Notes under the pieces: generated by a model
The model's input: only the letters and a program-made list of their open reading frames with translations
Database searches by the model: none
What the model was told of the DNA's origin: nothing
Assembly (NCBI RefSeq): GCF_033958435.1
Contig: NC_134137.1
Location: forward strand, 256,168,501-256,232,500
Direction of reading: 5' to 3'
Length of the DNA stretch: 64,000 nt
Source of the DNA: Carettochelys insculpta
Taxonomy: Eukaryota > Chordata > Testudines > Carettochelyidae
In this document: positions 24,134-35,956 of the stretch, one piece after another
Layout of the letters: every line of letters starts with the position of its first letter
How positions within the stretch are numbered: the stretch's first letter is position 1
Position numbers and translations under genes: made by a program

Positions 24134-24776
24134 TGCAGCAGTAGGGTGTGTGTGGGGCTGCTGAGGGACATGCAGGCTGGCCGCATGTCTGGGCTGCCGC
24201 CTGCAGGTTCTCTCAGCTACCTGCACAGGAAGGGAGGGGGTGGGGAGCTTTAAGGGGCCGCTCCACGCGGCCACCATCGAGCTCAGGGGCTGGAGAGATC
24301 GTCTCTCAACCCCTCAGCTGATGGCTGCCATGGAGGACCCCGCTATTTCGATGTTGTGGGACGCACAACGACTACACTTTCCCTACTTCGACGTTGAACG
24401 TCGAAGTAGGGCGCTATTCCCATCCCCTCATGGGGTTAGCGACTTCAACGTCTCGCCGCCTAACATCAATGTTAACTTCAAAATAGCGCCCAACACGTGT
24501 AGCTGTGATGGGCGCTATTTCAATGTTGGCGCCACTACTTTGAAGTAGGTGGCACGTGTAGACGCGGCTATAATGTATTATAGCCCTAACGTAGATGTGA
24601 GGTATAACAGGAAATCTGCTAATCAAATGTAAGTATCAAGTTAGGATGTACTGACTCATGTCAGCTTCAGTCAGTGAACAAGCGTGAAATGTAATCAAAC
24701 TCCCAGGTGAGAGTCATGCCTTTTGAGGGTTGGGCCCATTGCTCAAGATGGGAAAGACCCGTTGGATCCCCTCAGT

Positions 24777-25343
24777 CAGTAGTTCTCTAACTATGGTATA
24801 TGCCGCCCAAGGGAGGCGTGAGCTGTGGTTTTATTTGTTGTTTAAAGAGCTCTGGCTGTGAGCCTGGATGGCCGGGACTTGTGCAGAATAGCCATGCACA
24901 CTTGGGAGGTTATGTTAAAGAGGACACTCAGATCCTCACCATCTGGGCTCAGGCTCTCCCCTTCCAGCCCCCACCAATCCCTCACTGGGAAGCAGCCAGG
25001 GCTTAGGCTCTTCTTTCTCCTCCCTTCCCAACCCCCTCACCCAGACGTGGTGGGGCTCCAGCTGTCTGTCCTGGGATGCTAGCATCAGTTGGAAGTAAAG
25101 GATCAAGATGGGCCTCAGTTTGCTGAGAAAGGAGATATTGACAAATATCACTTTTCACATTCTCAGCCTCACTTCTGTGCTGCTGCTGGCAGGGCACTGC
25201 CAACAGAGCTGAGCGCAGTGAGGAGCCACTGCTCTCTGCTCTTCCTTCAGAGTTGGGCAGCAGTATATGTACTGGGGTAGCAGGGAGGCATACATGACTA
25301 CAGATGCAAAGAAGGGGACCAATCAAACAAGCTTGAAACTCAC
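24777..25343. mobile_element. Probable hAT-like non-autonomous element
   Basis: It starts CAGTAGTTCTCTAACTATGG. The right side ends CAAGCTTGAAACTCAC, a loose inverted match to the start. The interior is GC-richer than the flanks. Boundaries are approximate. Confidence 0.4.
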
Positions 25344-26856
25344 AGATTTAGGTAATGCCCCTGTAAATAGGGACTGATTTGCCAGAATACATTTTCTCTT
25401 AGAAGACCATTCTATGTTCTTATAATACAACTGGAAGTAATGTAACAAGAAAGTCAGGTTAAAGATCATCAATTAAGTTAAAAGAAAACACCACACATGT
25501 GTTCATGCACTCTGAAAAATGCTCACAGTCAGACAGACCCAAACTAAAACCCCAGTGGTAGATTCCCTCAAGATCTGGGGAAATTTATCTCTGGATTTAT
25601 ATCAAAACTGAGTGTCTTGCCCCAATTTCTGTCAAGGCAACAAGTGTTTCCTAGTTCATCAATTTTTAGGTTGTGTCTTCCTGGGAGTACTTTGCCAAGC
25701 CATTCTGACTGTTACATTTGGAAGACTCAGGAATAAAGCTCATCTCTATGAATATTTAAAGACCTGATGATCTCAGACTATGAGGTATGATTGACTCCTT
25801 GCACTTGGCAGAATGTCCTTGTTTAGATAGTTTTAATTTTTACATGTCAGGCCAGTCCTCTACACTGAAAATACCCTCAAAATTTAGCAACACGGACAAA
25901 ATACATATTCTGCTCCTAGCAAGAGGTAACATAGAAAAACAATTCCAACACATTTTGCTTTAAAAGTGGCTTATAACAGATGCTAAAGTGCTCACAAAAT
26001 GGAGCTGTATCATTGTCTCATGGTAGAGAGCAATAATTTGTCACATGGCCAGCACATTAATCTCCTTCCTTTTATAAACATTCTCACCTCTCCTGGTTGG
26101 GATGCTGCCATGGAGGAGGAAGCTGGAGAGAGGCCAGACAGGCAGCCCCAGCCATGACTCAACAAGTGCTTCTATGGCTGAGATGATATGAAAAGGAACA
26201 GCTCTTCCTCTTGTCTCACAAGGCTGAATTTAGTGGAACCTGACACAATTTCTTTAGAACTGGTAAGTGGCTCACTATTGCTTGCATCGGAGTAAAGAGC
26301 TTGGTGGCCCTGACAAGGCACACCTGCACTTGGGTACTTAGTTGCAGCCTCAGTACTTCCTCATGACCATAATCTGTGATCCTGCATGATCTCTCTTCAA
26401 CACAGGCTCTGGCATGTCTTCCAGCACAGTCACTTATGAGTTAATCTTGCAGCCCTTGCAAAATACTATTTGAAGTCAGTGAAAATGTTCCCTGAATCAA
26501 AACTGAAGGGGTTTGAGTTTACATTTAAAAAGCTCACTTGTAAGTGACACTAACCCCTTGACCCTCAACTTGGGCCAATACTAGGGCTTGCACAGAGGAC
26601 ATCTTGCATTAAAAAATGTAACTCTGATGCCTGAGATAAAGAATACTATCACTAACTAGCAGCAGTAGCAGACTTCACTGACCTCTTCTTATTTGGAGCA
26701 GGCACTAGTGAAATACAAAGGGACTGAATTTTGTGGCTCACGCCCATTGATAATTTAGCGGTATTGCTGCTTTTAGTTAAATATTGTTATATACCTCATA
26801 AAAGATCATTAGCTACTTCTCTGTAATGAGTTTGTAGCTAGCTAGCAAGATTCAGA
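25344..26856. other. No recognisable gene or repeat
   Basis: AT-rich DNA between two DNA transposons. Nothing identifiable. Confidence 0.4.
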
Positions 26857-26858
26857 TA

Positions 26859-28240
26859 CGGTCTTCCCCCGCCTTATGAGGGTTATTCGTTCCTGAAAAC
26901 CCCCTCTTAGGGCGAATTCTCCTAAGTCGAAAATGTAATTACCATTAATTTCAACATGAAAAAATTGTATGCGTTCCTGAGCCCCAAAATTTACACCCAT
27001 TTATGCTAAAACAACACCAAATCCCATTAAAATGAACACAATTACTTCAATAGCTAACATTAGTTATCATAACACAACCTAACAAGGCATTTTCCCTTCA
27101 TTAATTACTCTATAATATGGCTGTTTACCTGCTTTCAGGGGGCTGTCCCAGGGGCAGAGACAGGGCTGCGAGGGGAACAGAAATCACAGAGTGCCTGGGA
27201 GGGGTGTGCAAAGCTGGGTAGCTGCCCACAGCTGCAGAAGCGGGGCCAGTGCAAGGGGGTGGGGAAGACAGAGCAGGGCATGGGGAGGTAGCCCGGCTGG
27301 AGTGCAGCTATGGTTAAGTGGGGAGGGGGCAGTGCCAGGGACTGGCCACGTGGGGAGCTAGGCAGGCACAGGGGGCCCCCAGCTGGTGACGGGTGGTGCC
27401 TCGCTTGCATGGGGCTCTGCGGCAGAGAGGCCTTGCCGGAGGTGGTCGAGGCGGCAGCAGCAGCAGCAGGCGACCCAAGTGTTAAATGGGACAGAACGCC
27501 CTAGGGGGGGAGTGGCGCCCGAGGCACAGCTGCGCAGGGCAGGCGGCGGTGGCCTCCTAGCTGCCTGCGGGGGGCGAGCAGCAGTGGCGGGGCCAGGATG
27601 GGCTGTGCGGCCAGCATCCACATCTTGCTGAGTGGCGTGATCTACTGCTGGGACTTGGACGAGTCTACCTCCCCACAGTGCGCCTCCGCCCCTCTGCACG
27701 GCCTCTTCGTCAAGACTGACATGGCCGACTCCATCCCATCAGTGCTTGCCTACCAGATTCGCCAGCCTCTGCCCTGCCTGCGCCTCCAGGAGCGCAGGGA
27801 GCCCACGTCTGCTGGCAGGGTCAGGGCACACTGCTGCTGCAGCACCAAGGTGGAGACCCACACCAGCCACAGCAGTGTCAAGGTAAAGGTGGGGGTGGGC
27901 CAAGGTGCCCAGGGTGACGGTTCCGTGGATGGGTGCTGTCCTCTCCTCTCCTGGCTCCAGAGGTGGGCATTTGCTGTGGCTGGCTGGGGGCTCCGGGAAG
28001 CTGCTGCCAGGCGCTGAGGAGAGATGTGACGGGCGGGCAGCAGCTGTGGGCAGCTGTTGCCTGGAGCCGTGGCCTTTCTCCCTCTTCAGGGAGGCCGCGT
28101 CCCGCTGTGGCGCGCAAAATCCGAATCAGTCCTCATAAATGCAAAGCAATGCCTCATAAGCCGAAGTAGGGGTGTTAAATTAAACTCCTTGTAAAGTCAA
28201 ATTCTCGTAACCCGAATGGGTGTATCTCGGGGTATGACTG
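26859..28240 (+). mobile_element. Tigger-like transposon carrying a captured gene fragment
   Basis: The left end CGGTCTTCCCCCGCCTTATG and the inverted right end GTATCTCGGGGTATGACTG are pogo/Tigger-style termini. TA lies on each side (26857-26858, 28241-28242). Inner arms also pair loosely (AAGTCGAAAATG and CCTTGTAAAGTCAAATTC). AT-rich arms of roughly 260 bp (left) and 130 bp (right) enclose a GC-rich core, about 27130-28110, of clearly different composition. The core includes the PDE8B-like exon at 27598-27882. No transposase is present, so the element is non-autonomous. Confidence 0.7.
27598..27882 (+). pseudogene. PDE8B: PDE8B first coding exon, copy inside a transposon
   Basis: PDE8B is a high-affinity cAMP phosphodiesterase; its first exon encodes the N-terminal acylation-type start. 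Here ATG at 27598 in a good Kozak context (GCCAGGATGG) opens MGCAASIHILLSGVIYC, then DESTSP, PLHGLFVKTD and HTSHSSVK. From memory of the vertebrate protein these match its N-terminus (MGCAPSIHVSQSGVIYC...) in order and spacing. The 95-codon frame has no stop and ends at AAG|GTAAAG (27882/27883), a good splice donor at the expected exon end. Radical changes, such as Trp for Arg after IYC, and the transposon setting argue that it is a decayed copy. Later exons are absent. PDE8A is a poorer match. Confidence 0.75.
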
Positions 28241-28242
28241 TA

Positions 28243-29320
28243 CTTTATTATTAAAGCTCAAGCTTTCCCATTTAATCTTGAACTGTAAAATCAGCTTGGC
28301 ATTTTTTCATACCTAAGGACATTTTTTAACATGTCGTTGACAGCTAAAAGTACTAAAAGAGAGAGAATACATAGATATTGCCATTTGTACTTTCAATCTA
28401 CAATTACTAGCAAACAGAGAAAATAAGTTTCACAATATAAAATGTACTCGTCTCAAGATAAAACAGGACACCTCAGGCACAGCAAAGGAAACTGGTACAG
28501 GCAGACTTCATAATACATTCTCTATACAAATGTTTAGAGTTTAAAATTGAGATGGATGTGTCATTATCAGAAGTTTTACAGAAATCAGCAGAATTCACAT
28601 CTAGGTAGGAAAAAATCTGCCATGTAAACTGATTTTGGTTTTTTAACAGCTCACCTGTTTAAGAGAAATTATCTGAATAAAATTCATTAATCCTTAACAG
28701 GGTACCTAATTCCAGAACTGAATGTTACCCATTTCTTTTTTTAAGTCAGCTGCTAGTGTGATGAAGAAATTTACCTAAAATACACTAGGTTTTCAATGTC
28801 CATTTCTTTAGAATCAATCAAAACTGACTATGCAGAAGCTAAAAATACAAGCAACTGAATTATCTAAGCAAATGTGGAGGCCATTAGGGAAAATGCCTTT
28901 TTAATGGAACCCCGGGTTTGTATTATTAATGATATGGCCTGCAATCACCACATCACTCGTGACCTCATTCTCTGTCACAATAGCTCATCTGTCAAAAGCA
29001 ATGTTTACCTTTAGCTAGCAAGGCTATGTAGACAGCATTGACATATGTAGATTAGTTATGTAACACCATAAGTATAATACTTTACAGGTTTTGCATTCTG
29101 CATGAAACAAACGAAGTTACATACTGGCAGCTAAATGTGCCTTCAAGATGTACTGAAACATAAAAGACTGCAACAATGGACAAGTAATGAAAGGGCTATT
29201 GTGTGCTATGGATGTCTTTGAACATCTGCTTCTCTCAACCTAGTCCATTCATATTGGTCTGTTGCTTATTTGTTACAGCATTCTTTTTATTGGTACCTGA
29301 GTTTTGTAAGCTATGAATGC
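28243..29320. other. No recognisable gene or repeat
   Basis: AT-rich sequence. Nothing identifiable. Confidence 0.4.
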
Positions 29321-29324
29321 TGAT

Positions 29325-30005
29325 GGCTACGTCTACACGTGCAGCCAACATCGAAATAGTCTATTTCGATGAATAACGTCTACACGTCCTCCAGGGCCAG
29401 CAACGTTGATGTTCAACTTCGACGTTGCTCAGCCCAACATCGAAATAGGCGCAGCGAGGGAACGTCTACACGTCAAAGTAGCACACATCGAAATAGGGAT
29501 GCCAGGCACAGCTGCAGACAGGGTCACAGGGCGGACTCAACAGCAAGCCGCTCCCTTAAAGGGCCCCTCCCAGACACAGTTGCACTAAACAACACAAGAT
29601 ACACAGAGCTGACAACTGGTTGCAGACCCTGTGCGTGCAGCATAGATCCCCAGCTGCCGCAGAAGCAGCCAGAAGCCCTGGGCTAAGGGCTGCTGCCCAC
29701 GGTGACCATAGAGCCCCGCAGGGGCTGGAGAGAGAGCATCTCTCAACCCCCCAGCTGATGGCCGCCATGGAGGACCCAGCAATTTCGACGTTGCGGGACG
29801 CGGATCGTCTACACGGTCCCTACTTCGACGTTGAATGTCGAAGTAGGGTGCTATTCCTATCTCCTCATGAGGTTAGCGACTTCGACGTCTCGCCACCTAA
29901 CGTCGAAGTTAACTTCGAAATAGCGCCTGACGCGTGTAGACGCGACGGGCGCTATTTCGAAGTTGGTGCCGCTACTTCGAAGTAGCGTGCACGTGTAGAC
30001 GCAGC
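29325..30005 (+). mobile_element. Harbinger MITE A
   Basis: GGCTACGTCTACACGTGCAG at the left, TGCACGTGTAGACGCAGC at the right, TGAT on both sides (29321-29324, 30006-30009). The left ~350 bp and right ~300 bp match the ends of the 20-kb Harbinger, so it is an internal-deletion derivative. It keeps the remains of the transposase start (CAGCATAGATCCCCAG, ATG changed to ATA). A 105-codon frame (29369-29686) encodes the same protein as in MITE B. The two copies are near-identical. Confidence 0.9.
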
Positions 30006-30009
30006 TGAT

Positions 30010-30691
30010 AAGTGCAGTCTCATTGTTCATAGTTTTAACTTCACCTTGGTCATATACCTTCTTCGATACAACAAAGTGTACGCAACTGAATACTGTGCGC
30101 ATATTGGAACTTTATAACTAAGACAGTCTTTCTCCAAAACCAGCATCACTATGGTAAATTCTGCCATTGGTTACATGTAAGCAACTCCTAGTAAAGACAG
30201 CAAGCAACTAGCATAAATAGTGCACCTCACTGAGGTCAATGGAAATTGTGCATATATAACTAAAGGTTTCATTTGGTCTTATAACCAAAATTTCAGTTCA
30301 GTGAAACCATCCAGGTTCTTTCATTCTGTTTCACTATATGCCAAATATTGAATTTCATACCCATTCCTTCTTCAGCTCTAACTCAACTGAAGTCATTGTG
30401 TATCCCTCACAGAACCAAATCATGAAATAGAAAAGATCTACTTGAAGACGTGACCCTCTAGAAGTCTTTATTCTCCATGTCCACCTGTATAGTTTATTTT
30501 ATCAACAAGCCCAAACCAAAATCCTGGACTCAAACACCCCTGTATTTTGGGAAGTTTTGCATTTGGATCTGAACTTTGGAGCTAAGATCAGCTATTAATT
30601 TACTGTATTTGGATATAAGGTAATTAAAGCTGCCTATAGCATGGATGGTCAGATCTACACCCTGGCTTTGCTGTATAGTAGAACACAGTAG
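30010..30691. other. No recognisable gene or repeat
   Basis: AT-rich DNA up to the truncated Penelope-like element. Confidence 0.4.
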
Positions 30692-32163
30692 ACTCCAGAT
30701 TAGTGGAACTGCTATGGGCACCCGCAAGGCCCCACAATATGCTAATATATTTATGGCTGACCTGGAACAATGATTCTTCAGCTCTCGTCCCCTATTACCC
30801 CTCCTCTACTAAACATACACTGATGACATCTTTATGATTTGGACCCATGGTACAGAGGCTCTAGAAGAATTCCACAAAAACTTTAACAATCTGCACCCCA
30901 CCATCAACTTATGCCTCGATTACGCCATGCAAGAGATACATTTCCTGGACACTACAGTACTAATCAAGGATGGCCTGACCGGTACCGGAAACCCACTGAT
31001 TGCTATACTTACCTACACCCTTCTAGCTTGCATCCTGCACACATAGCTAGATCCATTGTTTACAGTCAAGCACTTAGGTACAATCACATTTGCCCTGATC
31101 CAACTGACAGAGACCAAAAACTACAAGATCTTTACCAAATATTCATAAACTTGAATTGCCCACCAGGAGAAATAAAAAAAAACAAATTGACAGGGCCAGA
31201 CGAATACCCAGAGACCAGCTACTCCAAGATCGGCCCAAAAAAGCCTAGACCAGAACACCACTGGTCATCACCTACAGCCCCCAACTCAAACCACTGCAAT
31301 GAATTATTAAAGACCTACAACCTATCCTTAATCAGGATGCCACACTCCAGAAGGCCCTAGATGACAGGCCTGTTCTCTCCTACAGACAACCTCCCAACCT
31401 TATGAGGATTCTAACCAATAGCCACAGTCTATACCACAGGAACACCAGTCTTGGGACTTTTCCTTGCAACAAAGCCCGCTGCCAGCTTTGTCCACATATC
31501 TATTCTGGCAGTACCATCATTGGACCTAACCAGGTTATTCACAGAATTACAGATACATTCTGATATTCCTCAACTAACATCATATATGCCATCATGTGCC
31601 AACAATGCCCAGATGCTTTGTATATTGGACAGACTTCAAACTCTCTCAGACAAAGAGTTAATGGGCACAAAAAAGACATCAAAACATTCCTGATCCACAA
31701 ACCAGTTAGTCAACATTTTAATGGAGCGGGCCATTCTGTTAATGACTTAAGAGTCTGCGTCTTATTGAAGAATTTTCAGTCTGCTTTAGAAAGAGAAGAT
31801 ACTGAACTCTCTTTCATATTCAAATTGGACACATTAACACGTGGTTTGAATCAGGATGCAAATTTTCTGGGGCTCTTTGGCATACTTGGCTTAATCTAAT
31901 TCTTGATTCCCCCCGCCCCACCCCTCTGCTCTCTGATTTGCTCACCTTGATCATTTTTTTCTGATTTGTCTACTTTGATTACTGTTTTTGGTTCTCTGTG
32001 CCTTAAATATTGAGTCTGTTCTGGTCTGGCTATGGTCTGAAGAAGCGGGTCTGTCCCACGGAAGCTCACCCAATAAACTATTTTGTTAGTCTTTAAAGTG
32101 CCACTTGACTGCTTTTTTGTTTTGATAGTATATAGACTGGCACAGCTCACTCTCTGTTACTAT
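30692..32163 (+). mobile_element. Penelope-like retroelement 1, 5'-truncated
   Basis: From CTCCAGATTAGTGGAACTGC onward it is very similar to the element at 49.4-51.4 kb, including the 3' untranslated tail with GGTCTGAAGAAGCGGGTCTG and CAATAAACTATTTTGTTAG. The 5' half of the RT is absent. The copy differs from the second one by scattered point changes and small indels. Confidence 0.85.
30695..31899 (+). pseudogene. Penelope RT C-terminal half and GIY-YIG endonuclease, broken
   Basis: Penelope-like elements encode an RT related to telomerase and a GIY-YIG nuclease. The fragment starts ISGTAMGT, keeps the catalytic YTDDIFMIW (about 30812-30838) and continues EEFHKNFNNLHPTINLCLDY. A frame change near 30985 and several more follow. 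The last frame holds the nuclease: IMCQQCPDALYIGQTSNSLR with the GIY-YIG-type LYIGQT core, then VSQHFNGAGHSVNDL and LTRGLNQD. It ends at TAA near 31899. Non-functional. Confidence 0.85.
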
Positions 32164-35100
32164 TCAATTTATATGGCTATGTGGAGCTCCTTCAGTTCAA
32201 TAGGAAGGAAATCCATATCAGGTGTAGAAATGAGAGTGGCTGCACACCCTTTCTCTTCCCAGGTTATAGCTGAGGAAAGGAGGAATAACTACAGTGCTTT
32301 TGCACTCTAGCAATTCTTTGTTACCAGAACAGCTTCTTGGGGACATAGGTAATTGGGAACAACTCCCAACAGCTCTGAAGCTTCTTCAAGTTACACAGAA
32401 AACTGGATCAGTCCCCAGAGAGCCTCAGGATTTTTGAGACAAAACGATGGGTTAAAGCAACTTGGCCAGACCTGAGAATCTGTCCCTATAGTCTCCTGTG
32501 AAAAAGATCATATTCGCTTATTCTTAGCCATAGAAAAAGCAGGGCTGTCACCTTTTACAACCCATTCACTCTCACCCTCTGGGCTCCAACCCGGTAAAAG
32601 GCCAAAAAGGCAAAAAGGTTGAGTGTACTACTTTTCTCTATCCTCTTTGAACACTGAAATGGTCAACAGTTTGCTGCATTACACCAGTATGAATCCAGAA
32701 TATCTCCCCTGCTTTTGGCCTCTGTCTGGTTCCTGATTTGCTTGAACACGTCATGAATATAACCAGCCTCTATGATTATATTCAAGCCAGTTGATGACTG
32801 AAAATCCTATTTGGGACAAAGGGGAAATCTGGAGTGCAACGTGAAACAAGCTACAGTGGGAATTCTTGTGAGCAGATGTGATCGTAAACAGCTGAAGGAG
32901 GGACCCGGGGGGATTTCAGAATGAAGTTGCAAACCAGGGAAGAGATGCACTACAGCATGTGATGGAGGCTCTGTGCACCTGCACAATTTGCATGGAGTGG
33001 TGGCTGTCGCTGTGTTAAACACTAGCTTGCAATTACTGACTTCTGTTTATAAAACACAATTTACAGTTGGGATCTGTACTGGTATAGGAGTTGACTGTTT
33101 ATGGACAGCAGCCAAGAGAATGCACCCTCCCCGACACCAACCAAGAAAAATGAGAAATTGATCTTTCTTAGGCCTGAAATAGACCAAGCACTTTCCCTTC
33201 TTGAAGAATTTATGATCTAAACCTCATGGTGACAGGGAGTACATTCTTCATAATCATATACGAGTAAAAGGAAGATGTCATTTAGCGAGTCTGTTGCCTC
33301 AATAGGGAAGGCCTTGCGTGAGGCTGTTGACATAAGCACAGCTGTCAGCAAAGCCAAAAGTGGAACAAAACGTTAAGAAGACCAAGTACGGAAGCTTAAA
33401 AGAAAGTTAACATCTGGATGCAGTTGCTGCAAAAATACAATGTAGAATAAGCACTCCATCTGCTGAGCTCTATTATTAGTGACAAGAAACAGGAAGATAT
33501 AATGTGGGCAAAGCACTCAGACATGACAGTGATGGGTGAAATAAGAGCATCAATGGAAGCACTGCTACCATGGTGAAACACCAGGCAGTAGTTTGAATGG
33601 AAAATATAAAGTGAATTAGAAACATCTGAAACATTGTTTTGAGCATGCTAGTTTAGGTAGTTAGCTTACCAATTTTTTCACATCTATCCTGTTTGCTCAT
33701 CTGATTATGCAACTTGATTGGTCATGCAAAATTAGAAGACAGTTTGAAGCCCCATTGAAAATAGGTCTATTTCTCCATTTTTACACCATTAATGTTTTTA
33801 GAAAATAATTGGCCAAATCTAGTGAACTTGGGGAGAGTTTTGCTTAAGGACTAAAAGAATGAAGAACAGGCTCCATCATTTGTGGAAAAAAAACTATGTT
33901 ATTTTCAATGTCTGGCAGTGAACCTTAGCATTACACACTATTTTCAGATGAAAATATACTTCAAGTTTCTAAAACACTGCCCTCCATAGCAGGTAGCCTT
34001 TACTTTCAAGCTGACTTTATTTTTATCAAATTATTTTAAAGGAAATCATTACTCAATTCAAATTGAATTTTTCCACGTGAGTTTTGCTCCAAATGGAGAT
34101 TGGAAAATAGGATTATGTGATGTGTGGTAGCCTTTTTATTGGTTTGAAAGGGCAGATTCAGCCCACATTTTGAGAGTATATAATTGGTCTGAAGTGATGG
34201 TGAGAAGGCAGTTATGTAGCTGTGGGAAACAGAATGCCCATTACTTTATCTGGCAGATTTATTTGCCTGACTTCATCTTCATTCCTCAGTTCTGAAAGTT
34301 AAAAATTAGGCAAAGCCTTTATGAATGTAGTACTAAATCTTCCATGAAAAAACACTGATATCATAATGTATTATTGAATATGTTTTCTAGTGTATATAAG
34401 TGAAAGTCAAAATCCGTACAGCAACCATAAGGGATGCTATCTGCCGCAGTATCAGACAGGCGTTTATTATATGCTATCCAGTCTCATTAATCTTGTGAGG
34501 CAAAATGCAGTTCTACGCATCTGCACTATAAACATGTTCTCCAGAGGCAAAATGATGGGAAAACAGCAGGAATTTAGAAGTTACAGTGTATCTAAAAAGG
34601 ACAGTAAGCAATAAAATGAGCTGTAATATGCACACATGTGCTTTCTGCTACTGAGTGAGCATCAGTACAGAATCTGAGGGCCAAATCTTGTTTTTGTTGA
34701 AGTCCACAGGAATTTTTACCACCAAGGTCATCTGCATCATGATTTTATCCTTAACTTCAACATGTCCCTCAGAGGAACGTGAATCTTTGGCCAAGATTGT
34801 CAAAAACAAGAATCTAAAGTTACATGTGCAAATCCATATTTAGGGAACCAAAATACAGTAAGTGGCTTGATTTTCAACAATATTGGTCAACCAGCTGTTT
34901 CCAATAGACACAGAAGTCATATGAAACTTAGAATAACAAAGAATTACAAGATCCCTTTTAGAAGCTATTACTGTACACAGCAACCAAAGGTAGGGTCAAC
35001 AGCTTTTAAGAGTACAAACACGTTAAGTGAAAATGTGACAGAACTCATTCTTCTGTCAGTTGCAATGTCAATAAAATTACTCTTCATTGTAACAAGGAGC

Positions 35101-35956
35101 AGACTATAGCTGATAGAATTTTGAGGACAATGAATACTGTAATGTGCTACAGTCATAATGCATTAATCTAATATGTACTTGAAAATACACTAGGGCTTAA
35201 AAAATAAAAAATCCTAATATACTAACAGATCTTTCAGAAGAAAAAAAAATCCATGAAAGGGGAAAAGTTCACCTAGATCTCTGAGCTGGTATGACAAGAA
35301 TGGCTAAGCATAGTCATCACGATTAAAAATAGACACTTTATAAGAAGTAAATAAATTAATTAAAAGCCTTTTAAAATCACATATGCTACAGCACTCTCTT
35401 CCAGCTGTTCTGACATGTTTGTATTTAGGTACTAGAACCAGAAAGATTAGTTCCAAGATATGTGCCTGGAAGAGAGAAAAAAAAAGGAGAAATCTACTTT
35501 GCAGCTGATTGCTTTACATATCAGAAGGCTGAACAATCTGTGCTTCATGTAAGTTGCTGGATGTAGCATTATTTCTATATTGAGGTTTCTCTGATTATCC
35601 ACTAATAAAATGTCCCACTTACATCACATGAATCATAGCACAGTGTTTGCATATGTCAAAGAAGAGAAATACCAACATTTGAATGCCAAAAAAGGGAATC
35701 CTTAATGTTTAGAAGGAAACAGCAGTATGAGTTGCCAAAGTAAATAATCCATTTCATGGAATTTCTGCCAGAACATTGTTTAGCTTTCTAAGACAGTGAA
35801 CAGATGGGCTCTTCTCAGAATAAAAGTGACCTAGGGTCACCAAAACTGATAATTTCACATGATCTATTTCCTTCATCCACATTAGAATAGAGGGATTGAC
35901 ATAATGATTGAAGTATAGGCTATCCACTGAACTCTTCGCAAATATATCACATTCTA
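32164..35956. other. 3.8 kb without recognisable genes
   Basis: AT-rich DNA. I see no terminal repeats, LINE protein fragments or conserved frames. The reading frames present are short and featureless. Confidence 0.4.

Larger units (their letters stand above)
20019..24568 (+). mobile_element. Near-complete two-gene PIF/Harbinger element (copy 2)
   Basis: Ends are GGCTATGTCTACACATGAAC at the left and GGCACGTGTAGACGCGGC at the right, with TATA on each side (20015-20018, 24569-24572). Subterminal regions are packed with CGAAATAG, CTACTTCGAAG and similar palindromic words. It encodes a DDE transposase on + (20370-21745) and a spliced Myb/SANT-like protein on - (24133-22140). The genes converge, with their polyadenylation side in the middle. 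A 422-bp solo LTR has inserted in the Myb intron. Both ends match the MITEs at 29.3, 36 and 53.2 kb closely, so this family could have mobilised them. Each gene carries at least one frameshift, so this copy is probably inactive. Confidence 0.9.

Noticed and set aside
27598..28017. PDE8B exon as part of a functional host gene here
   Set aside because: It sits between transposon ends, carries radical amino-acid changes, and no second exon is seen in the remaining 36 kb.
29369..29588. MITE open frames as host genes
   Set aside because: They lie wholly inside transposon copies repeated at four places. I report the shared 105-codon frame only as a finding.
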